A DNA stretch of 64,000 bases. Source: Sphingopyxis microcysteis (GTDB lineage: Bacteria; Pseudomonadota; Alphaproteobacteria; Sphingomonadales; Sphingomonadaceae). The notes under the pieces are model-generated. The model saw only the letters and a list, made by a program, of their open reading frames with translations, was not told the DNA's origin and did no database searches. Location of the stretch: NCBI RefSeq assembly GCF_012274265.1, contig NZ_JAANYY010000002.1, forward strand, positions 992,001 through 1,056,000. Reading direction: 5' to 3'. Below are positions 19,760 through 29,069 of this stretch, in pieces; the first letter of the stretch is position 1, and every line of letters begins with the position of its first letter. The position numbers were made by a program, and so were the translations under genes.

Positions 19760-20416
19760 TCAGCGAACGCGCGCCAGCACAAACCCATCCCACTTTTTCG
19801 CGCCGACAGTCTGCACCGCCGTCGCATCAAGTCGCGGTTCGGCGCTCAGCATGTCGAACAGCGCGCGTGTTCCGACGATCCGTTCGTCGTCGCTGTCACC
19901 GTCCAGCACCCCGCCTTCGCGCACGACATTGTCGACGACGATCGTCGTTCCGGCGCGCCCGAGCCTGATTGCCTCGCGCACATAATGCACATTGTTCTGC
20001 TTGTCGGCATCGATGAACACGAAGTCGAACGCCGTTTCGCCGGTCATCGCGGCGAGGGTGTCGCTTGCCCGCCCCACCCGAATGTCCACCAGCCCGCCGA
20101 CGCCGGCGCGTTCCAGATTGGCCCGGGCGACATCGGCATGATGTGCCTCGAGCTCCAGCGTCACCAAGCGGCCGCCCTCGGACAGCGCGCGCGCCAGCCA
20201 GATTGTCGAATAACCACCGAGCGTTCCGATCTCGAGAATGTTTTTGGCACCCGCGGTTTGTGCCAGCAAGAACAGCATCTTGCCCTGGGCGGCCGACACG
20301 TCGATCGGCGGCAACCCGTTCGCGGCATTGTTGGCGAGAGTGGCGGCAAGCGCGTCGTCGGCGCCGAGCAATTTGCCGGCGATATAATCATCGACGGCTT
20401 GCCACCTCTCTCCCAT
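19760..20416 (-). CDS. Class I SAM-dependent O-methyltransferase (catechol/caffeoyl-CoA type)
   Basis: 218-aa enzyme of the cation-dependent O-methyltransferase family. The SAM motif I is 'NILEIGTLGGYSTIWLARAL', the acidic SAM ligand is in 'LVTLELEAHHADVARANLER', and the metal site includes 'DFVFIDADKQNN'. The ATG at 20416 lies 4 bases after the fba stop and gives standard length; a longer frame would overlap fba. Its position at the end of the tkt-gap-pgk-fba set suggests cotranscription, but a metabolic link is not evident. Confidence 0.87.
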   Translation of the reverse strand: MGERWQAVDDYIAGKLLGADDALAATLANNAANGLPPIDVSAAQGKMLFLLAQTAGAKNILEIGTLGGYSTIWLARALSEGGRLVTLELEAHHADVARANLERAGVGGLVDIRVGRASDTLAAMTGETAFDFVFIDADKQNNVHYVREAIRLGRAGTTIVVDNVVREGGVLDGDSDDERIVGTRALFDMLSAEPRLDATAVQTVGAKKWDGFVLARVR

Positions 20417-20420
20417 CACT

Positions 20421-21311
20421 TCAGGCCACGGAGGCCGCGTGAATTTCGTTGATCGCGCCGCCGAGCGAGCTGTTGAACTCGTCGTCACTCATCTGGTGGC
20501 GAAGGTCTTCCAGCAAGGCCCGGCTGAAGCTCGCGATAATCCCCGGGTTCTTTGCAAGCTCGACGCAGGCTTCGGGGCGGGCGAAGCCGCCCGACAGCGC
20601 AACGACGCGCAGCACCTTGGGATGATCGACGAGCGGCTGGAACAGCCCCGCTTCGGTCGGCAACGACAGTTTCAGCATGACCGGCGCGCCGGTCCAGGCG
20701 TCGAGCGCGGCGAGCGTTTCGTTGAGCAGCAGCCGATCGGCGGCGTCGCGCTCGGCGCTCTTGATGTTCACTTCGGGTTCGATGATCGGGACGAGGCCGT
20801 GCGCTGCGATGCGCGCCGCTTCGGCGAACTGCTGCTCGACGATCGCCTTGACGCCCGCCTCGTTGGCGAGGTTAATCACACTGCGCATCTTGGTGCCGAA
20901 CACACCCTTGGCGACCGCACGCTTGCACAGATCGTCAAGCCCGGGGTTCGCCTTCATCAGCTGGACGCCATCGGCTTCGTCCTCGAGCCCCTTGTCGATC
21001 TTCAGGAACGGCACCACGCCGCGTTCCCACAGCAGCGCCGGAACCGGCTTGCCGCCCGCGTCACCATCCATCGTGCGCTCGAACAGGATCGCACCGATCA
21101 CCTTGTCGCCGTTGAAGCAGGGCGCCGTAACGATTCGGCTGCGCATGTCGTGGATCAGCGCGAACATTTCCTCGTCGTTCGAGAAAGCGTCTGCTTCGAT
21201 GCCATAACCCTTGAGCGCCTTGGGCGTCGAGCCGCCGCTCTGGTCGAGCGCGGCGATAAAGCCCTGTCCCGATTTGATCTGCTCCAGCATGGCGGCATTG
21301 GCGGTGGTCAT
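20421..21311 (-). CDS. fba: Fructose-bisphosphate aldolase, class I
   Basis: 296-aa Schiff-base aldolase that interconverts fructose-1,6-bisphosphate with DHAP and glyceraldehyde-3-phosphate. Family marks are 'AALDQSGGSTPKALKGYG' near residue 20, 'GAILFERTMDG', 'GLVPIIEPEVNI' and the lysine in 'PVMLKLSLPTE'. The start ATG at 21311 has GGAG 5 bases upstream; an in-frame upstream ATG lacks a site. It is the last glycolytic gene of the leftward tkt-gap-pgk-fba cluster. Confidence 0.95.
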   Translation of the reverse strand: MTTANAAMLEQIKSGQGFIAALDQSGGSTPKALKGYGIEADAFSNDEEMFALIHDMRSRIVTAPCFNGDKVIGAILFERTMDGDAGGKPVPALLWERGVVPFLKIDKGLEDEADGVQLMKANPGLDDLCKRAVAKGVFGTKMRSVINLANEAGVKAIVEQQFAEAARIAAHGLVPIIEPEVNIKSAERDAADRLLLNETLAALDAWTGAPVMLKLSLPTEAGLFQPLVDHPKVLRVVALSGGFARPEACVELAKNPGIIASFSRALLEDLRHQMSDDEFNSSLGGAINEIHAASVA

Positions 21312-21389
21312 AACGTCTCCGTGGGTTTGCATACGTATGGTGCGGCGCGCATAGCGATCCCGACACCGGGATGCAAATGCGCCGAAAAA

Positions 21390-22586
21390 TCAGGCTTTGA
21401 GCGCGTCGACGCCCGGCAGCGGCTTGCCTTCCATCCACTCGAGGAAGGCGCCGCCAGCGGTCGAAACAAAGGTAAAGTCCTTGCCCGCCCCGGCGTGGTT
21501 GAGCGCTGCGACGGTATCGCCGCCGCCGGCAACCGAGATCAGCGAGCCTTCGCGCGTCAGCGCCGCTGTGGTTTTCGCGAGCGCGACGGTGGCGGTGTCG
21601 AACGGCGGCGTCTCGAACGCGCCGAGCGGGCCGTTCCACACCAAAGTGCGGCAGTTCTTGAGCACATCGGCCAGCGCTTCGGTCGCCGCAGGGCCGACGT
21701 CGAGGATCATCTCGTCGGCAGCCACCTCATGCACATTGACCGTCCGTGTCGGGGGATTGGGCGCGAATTCCTTCGCCACCACGACGTCGTAAGGCAGGTG
21801 AATGGTGCAGCCCGCGGCGTCCGCGGCATCGAAGATCGCATTGGCGGTCTCGACCAGGTCATGCTCGCACAGCGACTTGCCGACATCGACCCCGCGCGCG
21901 GCGAGGAAGGTGTTTGCCATGCCGCCGCCGATGATCAGATGATCGACCTGCCCGACCAGATTGCGCAGCACGTCGATCTTCGACGACACCTTGGCGCCGC
22001 CGACAACCGCAGCCACCGGATGCACTGGATTGCCGAGCGCGGCGTCGAGCGCCTTCAACTCGGCTTCCATCGCGCGTCCCGCATAAGCAGGTAGCCGGCG
22101 CGCAATGCCTTCAGTCGAACCATGCGCGCGGTGCGCCGCCGAAAAGGCATCGTTGACATAAAGGTCGCCGACCTCGGCGAGCGCGTCGGCGAACGCTGGG
22201 TCGTTCTTTTCCTCGCCGGGGTAAAAGCGGGTGTTTTCCAGCACCGCGACATCGCCGGCGGCGAGCACCGCGACGCCCGCCTTCGCGCCCTCGCCCACGG
22301 CTTCGGGGATGAACATCACCGAATGGCCGAGCACATCCTCGACCCCGCCCATGACGAGGCTCAAGGATTGCGTCGGGTTTTTCGCGCCCTTCGGCCGTCC
22401 GAAATGCGCCAGAAGCAGGACGATCGCGCCCTTGTCGGACAATTCGCGGATCGTCGGCATCGCCGCTTCGATCCGCGTCTTGTCGCCGACCGCACCGTCG
22501 ATCATCGGGACATTGAGGTCGACGCGCACCAGTATCTTCTTGCCGGTGACGTCGCCGATGTCGTCGAGGGTCTTGAACGCGGTCAT
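21390..22586 (-). CDS. pgk: Phosphoglycerate kinase
   Basis: 398-aa two-domain kinase of glycolysis and gluconeogenesis. N-terminal substrate-site motifs are '[11 protein letters not shown]' and '[11 protein letters not shown]'. The C-terminal nucleotide domain has '[15 protein letters not shown]', '[11 protein letters not shown]' and '[13 protein letters not shown]'. The ATG at 22586 is the family start; the frame is open further upstream only because of the GC bias. It lies 17 bases after the gap stop, in an operon. Confidence 0.97.
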   Translation of the reverse strand: MTAFKTLDDIGDVTGKKILVRVDLNVPMIDGAVGDKTRIEAAMPTIRELSDKGAIVLLLAHFGRPKGAKNPTQSLSLVMGGVEDVLGHSVMFIPEAVGEGAKAGVAVLAAGDVAVLENTRFYPGEEKNDPAFADALAEVGDLYVNDAFSAAHRAHGSTEGIARRLPAYAGRAMEAELKALDAALGNPVHPVAAVVGGAKVSSKIDVLRNLVGQVDHLIIGGGMANTFLAARGVDVGKSLCEHDLVETANAIFDAADAAGCTIHLPYDVVVAKEFAPNPPTRTVNVHEVAADEMILDVGPAATEALADVLKNCRTLVWNGPLGAFETPPFDTATVALAKTTAALTREGSLISVAGGGDTVAALNHAGAGKDFTFVSTAGGAFLEWMEGKPLPGVDALKA

Positions 22587-22603
22587 CGCTGCTTTCCTTT
22601 GGC

Positions 22604-23611
22604 TTAGAGGAACTTGGCGATCACACCTGCGGTGTCGATCATGCGGTTCGAGAAGCCCCATTCATTGTCATACCAGCTGAGCACACGCACCAGCTTGCCG
22701 TCGATCACCGCGGTTTCGAGGCTGTCGATCGTCGAGCTGTGCGCATCGTGGTTGAAGTCGATCGAGACCAGCGGCTCGTCGGTGAAGCCGAGCACGCCCT
22801 TGAGCTCGCCTTCGGCGGCTTCCTTCAGCAGCTTGTTGACCTCTTCTGCGGTCGTGTCGCGGCTGGGGGTGAAGGTCAGGTCGACGACCGAGACATTCGG
22901 GGTGGGAACGCGGATCGACGAGCCGTCGAGCTTGCCCTTGAGCTCAGGCAGGACGAGGCCGACGGCAACCGCCGCGCCCGTGCTGGTCGGGATCATCGAC
23001 ATCGCGGCGGCGCGGGCGCGGCGCGGATCGGAGTGGATCTGGTCGAGGATCTTCTGGTCGTTGGTATAAGCATGGATCGTGGTCATCAGGCCGCGCTCGA
23101 TGCCGATCTTCTCATGCAGCACCTTGGCCATCGGCGCGAGGCAGTTGGTGGTGCACGACGCGTTCGAGACGATCACATGCTCGGCGCCGATCTTGTCGTG
23201 GTTCACGCCGTAAACGACGGTCAGGTCGACTTCCTTGGCGGGGGCCGAGATCAGGACGCGCTTGGCACCGGCGTCGAGATGCGCCTGCCCGCCCTTGCGG
23301 TCGGTAAAGAAGCCCGTGCATTCGAGCGCAATGTCGATGCCGTTGGCGGCATGGGGCAATTTGGCGGGGTCGCGCTCGGCGGTCACCTGGATGCGCTTGC
23401 CGTTGACGATCAGGTCGTTGCCGTCGACTTCGACCGTGCCATTGAACGGCCCATGGACCGAATCGCGCTGGAACAGTCGGGCGTTCGCCTTGGCGTCGGC
23501 CAGATCGTTGATCGACACGAGTTCGAGGTCGTGGTCGGTCCGTTCGAGGATGGCGCGCGCCACATTGCGGCCGATGCGCCCGAAACCGTTGATTGCAACT
23601 TTCACTGCCAT
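22604..23611 (-). CDS. gap: Glyceraldehyde-3-phosphate dehydrogenase, type I
   Basis: 335-aa NAD-dependent dehydrogenase. The Rossmann start is '[19 protein letters not shown]', the catalytic cysteine is in '[19 protein letters not shown]', and later come '[16 protein letters not shown]' and '[13 protein letters not shown]'. The ATG at 23611 gives the exact family N-terminus. It lies between tkt (37 bases upstream) and pgk. Confidence 0.98.
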   Translation of the reverse strand: MAVKVAINGFGRIGRNVARAILERTDHDLELVSINDLADAKANARLFQRDSVHGPFNGTVEVDGNDLIVNGKRIQVTAERDPAKLPHAANGIDIALECTGFFTDRKGGQAHLDAGAKRVLISAPAKEVDLTVVYGVNHDKIGAEHVIVSNASCTTNCLAPMAKVLHEKIGIERGLMTTIHAYTNDQKILDQIHSDPRRARAAAMSMIPTSTGAAVAVGLVLPELKGKLDGSSIRVPTPNVSVVDLTFTPSRDTTAEEVNKLLKEAAEGELKGVLGFTDEPLVSIDFNHDAHSSTIDSLETAVIDGKLVRVLSWYDNEWGFSNRMIDTAGVIAKFL

Positions 23612-23648
23612 GTCGATGATGTCCTTTCTGCGAATGGAAGCCCGGTCG

Positions 23649-25616
23649 TTAGGCGCCGAGCTTTGCCAGTATCTGGGGGGTGATCGCATCGGCGGTCAGG
23701 CCGAAATGCTTGTACAGGTCGTCAATCGGTGCCGAGGCACCGAAGCTGTCGATACCAAAGCGGAGGCCGTCGCGGCCGGTGTAGCGTTCCCAGCCAAAGG
23801 TCGCGCCCGCCTCGATCGAGACGATCAGCGCGTCGCGCGGCAGGATCGCATCCTGATAGGCGCCGTCCTGTTCGTCGAACAATTCGGTCGAGACCATCGA
23901 GACAACGTCGGCGCCATGGCCCGCGGCCTCCAGCTTGTCCGCGATCTCGACCGCAAGCGAGACTTCGGAGCCGGTCGCGACAAGTACGACCTTGCGGTCG
24001 GCGCTGGCTTCGCGCAGGCGGTAACCACCTTTCGCGCAAAGATTTTCCGTGACGTCATGACGCAGCGGCGGGAGGTTCTGACGCGTCAGCGCGAGCAACG
24101 ACGGGCGGCTTTCCTGCGCCAGCGCCAGCGCCCAGCACTCGGCGGTCTCGACCGCGTCGGCGGGGCGCATCACCAGCAGGTTCGGCGTCGCGCGCAGCGA
24201 CTGGAGATGCTCGATCGGCTGGTGCGTCGGGCCGTCCTCGCCGAGCCCGATGCTGTCGTGCGTCATCACATAGACCACGCGCTGCTGCTGGAGCGCCGAC
24301 AGCCGGATCGCGGCGCGGCAATAATCGGCGAAGACGAGGAAGGTGCCACCATAAGGAACGATACCGCCATGCAGCGCCATGCCGTTCATCGCTGCCGCCA
24401 TGCCGAACTCGCGGATGCCGTAATAGATGTAGCGCCCCGAATAATCATTCTTCGTCAGCGGCTTGGTCGACGACGTTTTGGTATTGTTCGAACCCGTCAG
24501 ATCGGCGCTACCGCCGACGAGTGCGGCAATATCGGCAGTCAGCGCGCTCAGCGTGTTCTCCGAAGCCTTGCGCGTCGCGACCTTCGGCGGCTCGGCCACC
24601 AGCCCATCGAGATAGGCCTTGAAGGCATCGCCCGGAACGAACTTGCCGCTCAGGCGATCTTCAAATTCCTTTTTCTTTTCGTTGTTTGCAAGTCGGTCAT
24701 TCCATTCGGCATGAAGAACCTTGCCCTTTTTGCCAAAGGCTGCCCACGCCGCCGCTATGTCGGCCGGAATATCGAAAGGTTCGGCGGTCCAGCCGAGTTC
24801 GCTGCGCGCCGCGGCAATCTCGTCGGCACCCAGCGGCGCACCGTGCGTTGCCGACGTGCCTTGCTTGTTAGGCGCACCGAAGCCGATGATCGTGCGGCAT
24901 GCGATCAGCGACGGCCGCGGATCGGCGAGCGCCGCATCGATCGCGCGGCGAATGTCGGCGGGATCATGCCCGTCGCAGCTTTCGACATGCCAGCCGGTCG
25001 CAGCATAGCGCGCCGCAATATCCTCGCTCGTCGACAGATCGGTCGCCCCGTCGATCGTGATCTTGTTGTCATCCCACAGCACGGTCATCCGACCGAGTTG
25101 CAAATGACCTGCCAGACCAATGGCTTCGTGATTGATGCCTTCCATCAGGCAGCCGTCACCCGCGATCACCCAGGTACGGTGGTCGACCAGATCGTCACCA
25201 TAGAGGCTGTTGAGGTGACGCTCGGCGATCGCCATGCCGACCGCGGTCGCAAGCCCCTGCCCCAGCGGGCCGGTCGTCGTTTCGACGCCCTCGAGCTCGA
25301 AATTTTCGGGATGCCCCGCGCACGGGCTGTGCAGCTGGCGGAAATTGCGGATGTCGTCGATCGTCGGCCGCGCATAGCCCGCGAGGTGCAGCGTCGCATA
25401 GGCGAGCATCGAACCATGCCCCGCCGACAGCACGAATCGGTCGCGATCGGCCCATTTGGGGTCGCTGGGATCGAATTTCAGATAGTCCGAATAGAGCACC
25501 GTCGCGACGTCGGCCATGCCCATCGGCATCCCCGGATGGCCGCTGTTTGCGGCCTGAACAGCGTCCATCGCAAGCGCGCGGATCGCATTGGCGAGCTGAC
25601 GTTCGGGCAGTGTCAT
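23649..25616 (-). CDS. tkt: Transketolase
   Basis: 655-aa thiamine-diphosphate enzyme of the pentose phosphate pathway. Motifs are '[20 protein letters not shown]' near residue 22, '[19 protein letters not shown]', the TPP/Mg site '[20 protein letters not shown]' near 150 and, in the C-terminal half, '[20 protein letters not shown]'. It is the first gene of the tkt-gap-pgk-fba set. No RuBisCO or phosphoribulokinase is present, so this order is a general alphaproteobacterial carbon cluster and not evidence for CO2 fixation. Confidence 0.97.
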   Translation of the reverse strand: MTLPERQLANAIRALAMDAVQAANSGHPGMPMGMADVATVLYSDYLKFDPSDPKWADRDRFVLSAGHGSMLAYATLHLAGYARPTIDDIRNFRQLHSPCAGHPENFELEGVETTTGPLGQGLATAVGMAIAERHLNSLYGDDLVDHRTWVIAGDGCLMEGINHEAIGLAGHLQLGRMTVLWDDNKITIDGATDLSTSEDIAARYAATGWHVESCDGHDPADIRRAIDAALADPRPSLIACRTIIGFGAPNKQGTSATHGAPLGADEIAAARSELGWTAEPFDIPADIAAAWAAFGKKGKVLHAEWNDRLANNEKKKEFEDRLSGKFVPGDAFKAYLDGLVAEPPKVATRKASENTLSALTADIAALVGGSADLTGSNNTKTSSTKPLTKNDYSGRYIYYGIREFGMAAAMNGMALHGGIVPYGGTFLVFADYCRAAIRLSALQQQRVVYVMTHDSIGLGEDGPTHQPIEHLQSLRATPNLLVMRPADAVETAECWALALAQESRPSLLALTRQNLPPLRHDVTENLCAKGGYRLREASADRKVVLVATGSEVSLAVEIADKLEAAGHGADVVSMVSTELFDEQDGAYQDAILPRDALIVSIEAGATFGWERYTGRDGLRFGIDSFGASAPIDDLYKHFGLTADAITPQILAKLGA

Positions 25617-25784
25617 TTGTCCCCCGGAAATGGCTGGGCAGGCGCCGGACGCTACGGCCCGACTGGATGCGCACAGCCCTTTGCGGCGGCGGGGTCAGGA
25701 GTCAACCGCTGCGAACGGAAAATCGGCGCATTTTGGACCGACAGGGCAATTGCACCCCCCTGCCCGCGCTGCTACCCATCGCGC

Positions 25785-25991
25785 ATGGAACTCGACCTCG
25801 ACGAATCCAGCCTGGCCATCGGCCGCATCGAACGCGCGCTCAGTCGCATTGAAAAGGCGCTGGCCAATCCGCCAAAGCAGCCGCCATCCGCTTCAGCGGC
25901 CCCGGCAGCCGACCAGTCGGCGCTCCGGGCCGAAGTCGCCGCGGTGATCGGCGAACTCGACCGATTGATTGCGGAGGCCGACCGTGGCTGA
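25785..25991 (+). CDS. Small coiled-coil protein encoded immediately upstream of zapA
   Basis: 68-aa acidic helical protein. Heptad-like stretches are 'AIGRIERALSRIEKALANPP' and 'LRAEVAAVIGELDRLIAEAD', separated by a Pro/Ala linker. Its TGA overlaps the GTG start of zapA by 8 bases (GTGGCTGA), so the two are coupled. The product is unnamed. Its position and coiled-coil nature suggest a divisome-related partner of ZapA, in the manner of ZapB, but this is inference. It is shorter than most annotated genes and easy to miss. Confidence 0.7.
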   Translation: MELDLDESSLAIGRIERALSRIEKALANPPKQPPSASAAPAADQSALRAEVAAVIGELDRLIAEADRG

Positions 25992-26424
25992 TGTCAAGCT
26001 GATGATCGCCGGACGTCCCTACGACGTTCATTGCGCCGACGGAGAGGAAGCGCAGCTGCTCCAGCTCGCCGCCGTCGTCGATGAAAAGGCCCGCGGAATT
26101 CAGGGCGGAACCGAAGTTCGTCAGCTCCTGTTCGCCGCGCTGATGCTCGCCGACGATGCCCAGGAAGCCAGGGGCAAGGCCGACAAGGCCGAGCCGCAGT
26201 CCGATTCGCTGCGCGCGGCGGTCGCGCTGGCCGAAAGCCGCGAGGCCGCGGCGCGCGACGAACTGCGCGCCGCGGTGACGCGCGAACAGGCGGCGCTCAA
26301 AGAACTGGAAGCGTTGCGCTCGGCCCCGGCGGCGGCGTCCGCGAAGCCGGCCCATGATCGCGCCCTGCTGCAGATCGCCGATCGGATCGAGGCTTTGGCG
26401 ACGAAAGTCGAGCAAATCTCTTGA
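25984..26424 (+). CDS. zapA: Cell division protein ZapA
   Basis: 146-aa FtsZ-ring-associated protein. The N-terminal ZapA domain is 'VKLMIAGRPYDVHCADGEEA' and 'LLQLAAVVDEKARGIQGG'. It is followed by a long Ala/Glu/Arg coiled coil that ends in a second helix (LLQIADRIEALATKVEQIS). The GTG at 25984 is chosen because it gives the family start (MADVKLM) and couples to the upstream gene. 6S RNA follows directly, the usual arrangement in proteobacteria. Confidence 0.9.
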   Translation: MADVKLMIAGRPYDVHCADGEEAQLLQLAAVVDEKARGIQGGTEVRQLLFAALMLADDAQEARGKADKAEPQSDSLRAAVALAESREAAARDELRAAVTREQAALKELEALRSAPAAASAKPAHDRALLQIADRIEALATKVEQIS

Positions 26425-26449
26425 GCGCAGGCACTCGCCCCCCTACATA

Positions 26450-26620
26450 AGGGACGGCGGGTACTGCCCGGCACGAGCTTTTGCGAAAATCCCTGAGGCG
26501 ATACATCATCCTAGGGGGCTGTCCCTGCCCGGACCCTGGTCCGACGTACATGGTCCCCACCTGACGTTACTGGCGTCAGAGGATCTTCCAGCAAACGACC
26601 TCGGCGGTCCCGCCAACCGA
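26450..26620 (+). ncRNA. ssrS: 6S RNA
   Basis: The 231-base gap between zapA and 5-formyltetrahydrofolate cyclo-ligase holds the 6S RNA expected at this conserved location. 'CCCTGAGGCGATACATCATC' at 26491-26510 closely matches the conserved 6S stretch CCCUGAGCCGAUAUUUCAUA of E. coli. The closing stem pairs GGCGGG at 26456-26461 with CCCGCC at 26609-26614. It acts as a promoter mimic that binds the housekeeping RNA polymerase holoenzyme. Ends are approximate. Confidence 0.87.
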
Positions 26621-26655
26621 CCCTTAAACGGGCGTATCCGAAGCCGGAGGGCGCG

Positions 26656-27249
26656 ATGAGCCATTGGTCCGCCGATCTGGTCCAGCAGAAACAGAGGCTG
26701 CGCGAAAAGCTGCGGTTTCGCCGCAAGCATTTCGCCGCGAATCTCGACGGGATGGCGCAGTTTGCGGCGTTTCGCGCGCTACCCGCATCGCTTTCGGACC
26801 TGCTCGCCCGCCATGCCATTGTTGGCGCCTATGCCGCGTGGGGCGACGAACCCGACATCCTGCCGATGTTCGGCGAGCTCGCGGCGGCGGGCGCGCTCGC
26901 GCTGCCGCACCACGCCGCGCGCGTCGATACGATGGATTTTCGGCGCTGGCAGCCCGATGAAGCGCTGGAAAAGGGGCCGTGGGGAACGCGGCAGCCCGCC
27001 GATGATGCGCCGCGCGTGGAACCCGACCTCATTTTTTGCCCGCTGGTCGGTTTCGACCGCCAAGGCGGCCGCATCGGCCAGGGCGGCGGTCATTATGATC
27101 GCTATTTCGCCGCGCATCCCGATGCGCTGCGGATCGGTATCGGCTGGTCGGTGCAGGAAATCGACGCTACGCCGCGCGAATCGACCGACGTCGCGCTCGA
27201 CGCGATATTGACCGAACAGGAATTCATCCTTTGCGGAGATCGTTTGTGA
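26656..27249 (+). CDS. 5-formyltetrahydrofolate cyclo-ligase
   Basis: 197-aa ATP-dependent enzyme that converts 5-formyl-THF to 5,10-methenyl-THF. The C-terminal signature 'GFDRQGGRIGQGGGHYDRYF' near residue 132 is diagnostic, and the N-terminal 'KQRLREKLRFRRKHF' matches the family. It follows 6S RNA, as ygfA follows ssrS in enterics. Its TGA overlaps the GTG of the next gene. Confidence 0.93.
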   Translation: MSHWSADLVQQKQRLREKLRFRRKHFAANLDGMAQFAAFRALPASLSDLLARHAIVGAYAAWGDEPDILPMFGELAAAGALALPHHAARVDTMDFRRWQPDEALEKGPWGTRQPADDAPRVEPDLIFCPLVGFDRQGGRIGQGGGHYDRYFAAHPDALRIGIGWSVQEIDATPRESTDVALDAILTEQEFILCGDRL

Positions 27250-27476
27250 GTGAGGATCCGGCCAACCCCCAGCCAAGCTGGCGCAAGCCCGCGGGCATGT
27301 TCCTGATCCTCGCGCTGATCGGCGGCTGGACCGCGATCGTCGCCAGCCTGTCGCCATGGATCGGCGCCTGGCCGGTGCTGGTCCAGGCGATTTTCTATCT
27401 GGTCGCCGGGATCGTCTGGATCCTGCCGCTCAAGCCGCTGCTGCGATGGATGGAATTGGGGAGATGGCGCGACTGA
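27246..27476 (+). CDS. DUF2842 domain-containing membrane protein
   Basis: 76-aa protein starting at a GTG that overlaps the preceding stop (GTGA). It has two hydrophobic segments, 'GMFLILALIGGWTAIVASLS' and 'VLVQAIFYLVAGIVWILPLK', and a C-terminal 'LLRWMELGRWRD'. This matches the alphaproteobacterial DUF2842 family of small inner-membrane proteins with unknown role. Coupling to the cyclo-ligase gene is positional only. Confidence 0.8.
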   Translation: MSEDPANPQPSWRKPAGMFLILALIGGWTAIVASLSPWIGAWPVLVQAIFYLVAGIVWILPLKPLLRWMELGRWRD

Positions 27477-27554
27477 CAGCCGCGCCATTTCCAGATTTCC
27501 GGTGATGGAATAGTTCCAAGCTGCGGTGGCCATTCCGTCCCGAAAGACAAGGAA

Positions 27555-27631
27555 TGGCGCGAGTGACGGGGCTCGAACCCGCGACCTCCGGCGTGACAGG
27601 CCGGCACTCTAACCAACTGAGCTACACCCGC
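27555..27631 (-). tRNA. tRNA-Asp (GTC)
   Basis: The reverse strand folds into a complete cloverleaf. The acceptor GCGGGTG pairs with CACTCGC, the D-arm is GCTCAGTTGGTTAGAGT, the anticodon loop is CTGTCAC with GTC, and the T-loop is GGTTCGAGCC. An encoded CCA is at 27557-27555. An 8-bp stem (GCCATTCC/GGAATGGC, 27529-27558) overlaps the 3' end and could stop transcription or guide 3' processing. Confidence 0.97.
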
Positions 27632-27674
27632 GTGCGCTTGGGAGCCGCGCCAATATGGCGCTCGCCCCGACCTG

Positions 27675-28871
27675 TCAACCATCCCTTTCGAATTGGCTTC
27701 GATTTAATCGATCGCGCATCTCGTCGACCGTCGTCAACGTGCCGCGTTCGAACAGGAATCCCGCGAGATCGGGCGTCCCGGTCGATTGCAACACCGTTTG
27801 CAAAATCAGCAGCAGCGGCACCGCGAGCAGCGCTCCGGGCGCGCCCCACACCCAGCCCCAGAAGCTGAGCGACACCAGAATCAGCAAGGGATTGATTGTC
27901 AGCCGCTTGCCGAGCACCAACGGCGTGATCAGATTCGCCTCCACAGTGTGGACACCGATGAACAAAAGCGCGGGCAGCAACGCCAGCCCGACCGCATCAA
28001 AGGTCATCAACCCACCCAGTCCCAGCAGGATCGCCGCCACAATCGGGCCGACATAGGGCACGAAATTGCATAGCGAGACGATGCCGCCCCACATGAAGGG
28101 CGACGGCATGCCAAGCGCCCACAATAGCAGCGCGACCGACAGTCCCAGGATTGCGTTGATCAAGGTGATCGTGGCGAGATAGTCGGCGGTGGCATCAACA
28201 ACATTCTGGATCACCCGCGCCGTCTGCATCGCGCCATCGAAGCTGCCACGGCGCCGGATCGTACCTTTGCGGAGGCGCGTCCATCCCGACAGAAAGAAAA
28301 AGATGACCAGCACGGCAAAGAACAATTGGATCGCCGCTGATGGCGCCGCCGAGATGAAATAGTCGACGACCGACGTTGGCGCTGTCGCTGCCACCGCCTG
28401 CGCCGTCGCCTCGCTCCCGCTCGCCATCGACAACAATGTGCGATCGACAAACCTTTGCAGCGTCGAATAAAAATCGATCAGCGGCGCCAGGTTGCTCTGG
28501 ATCCGCGGGATCGAATCGGGCAGCCGCGCAAACCAGCCCGTCGCGGGCACGACGATGATCGCCAGCGCGGCATTGATCAGCATCAGAAACCCGGTGAGCG
28601 AAAGAAACGCCGCCAGCGCCGACGGAACGCCGCGCCGCTCGAGCCATTCGAGCAACGGCACCAACGCGATCGCGATCACGATCGCAGCGGTCAGTGGCAG
28701 AAAAAACTCTGCGCCGTGCTGCAGGGCAAAGGGCAACCCCAGGCAGAAGCTCGCGCCAAAGATCAGCGTAAGCGCCGCGAGCAGCCGATCGCGGCGAAAA
28801 TCATCGATCTCGATTTGATGGAGAGGGTTCGAACGCGGGCGCGCGTCTCTGCTCCCCCGATCGTCCGCCAC
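27675..28871 (-). CDS. AI-2E family transporter (PerM/YdiK-like permease)
   Basis: 398-aa inner-membrane protein with about eight helices. Family features are the N-terminal 'FFLPLTAAIVIAIALVPLLE' pair, a long soluble segment and the conserved C-terminal block 'GGIVSLCNFVPYVGPIVAAI' with 'FIGVHTVEANLITPLVLGKR'. The family is broad, with few members shown to move AI-2, so the substrate is unknown. It is encoded upstream of tRNA-Asp on the same strand. Confidence 0.88.
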   Translation of the reverse strand: MADDRGSRDARPRSNPLHQIEIDDFRRDRLLAALTLIFGASFCLGLPFALQHGAEFFLPLTAAIVIAIALVPLLEWLERRGVPSALAAFLSLTGFLMLINAALAIIVVPATGWFARLPDSIPRIQSNLAPLIDFYSTLQRFVDRTLLSMASGSEATAQAVAATAPTSVVDYFISAAPSAAIQLFFAVLVIFFFLSGWTRLRKGTIRRRGSFDGAMQTARVIQNVVDATADYLATITLINAILGLSVALLLWALGMPSPFMWGGIVSLCNFVPYVGPIVAAILLGLGGLMTFDAVGLALLPALLFIGVHTVEANLITPLVLGKRLTINPLLILVSLSFWGWVWGAPGALLAVPLLLILQTVLQSTGTPDLAGFLFERGTLTTVDEMRDRLNRSQFERDG

Positions 28872-29069
28872 CCCATGCCTCCTTGCGTTAACCGCCTCTT
28901 CTTACGCGTGCTTTGCATTTTGCGCCAGCCGCCCCGTTTTGCGACGAATCGCGCCGGGCACCTGTCTCCTTCTGGGGCAGAACGCGTCTTTCTCGCTGCT
29001 TTTTAACCGTAAATTACCCTTTTTCGTCGACTGAGGGCTCCAAGGACCAACCACTTCGGAGTCAAAGTG
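28872..29069. promoter_or_regulatory. Divergent upstream region of the DUF11 surface locus
   Basis: 198 bases between the AI-2E permease and the first surface gene. The part at about 28990-29040 is AT-rich (TTTTTAACCGTAAATTACCC), unlike the flanking GC-rich DNA, and probably contains the rightward promoter. GGAG lies 8 bases before the ATG at 29070. Exact promoter boxes are not assigned. Confidence 0.45.

Noticed and set aside
20421..25616. Calvin cycle (cbb) operon
   Set aside because: tkt, gap, pgk and fba are present, but there is no RuBisCO, phosphoribulokinase or CbbR. The order is common to non-autotrophic alphaproteobacteria.
23235..25784. Long plus-strand frame reaching into the small coiled-coil gene
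   Set aside because: It is antisense to gap and tkt. Only the last 68 codons (25785-25991) look like a real protein with its own ATG.
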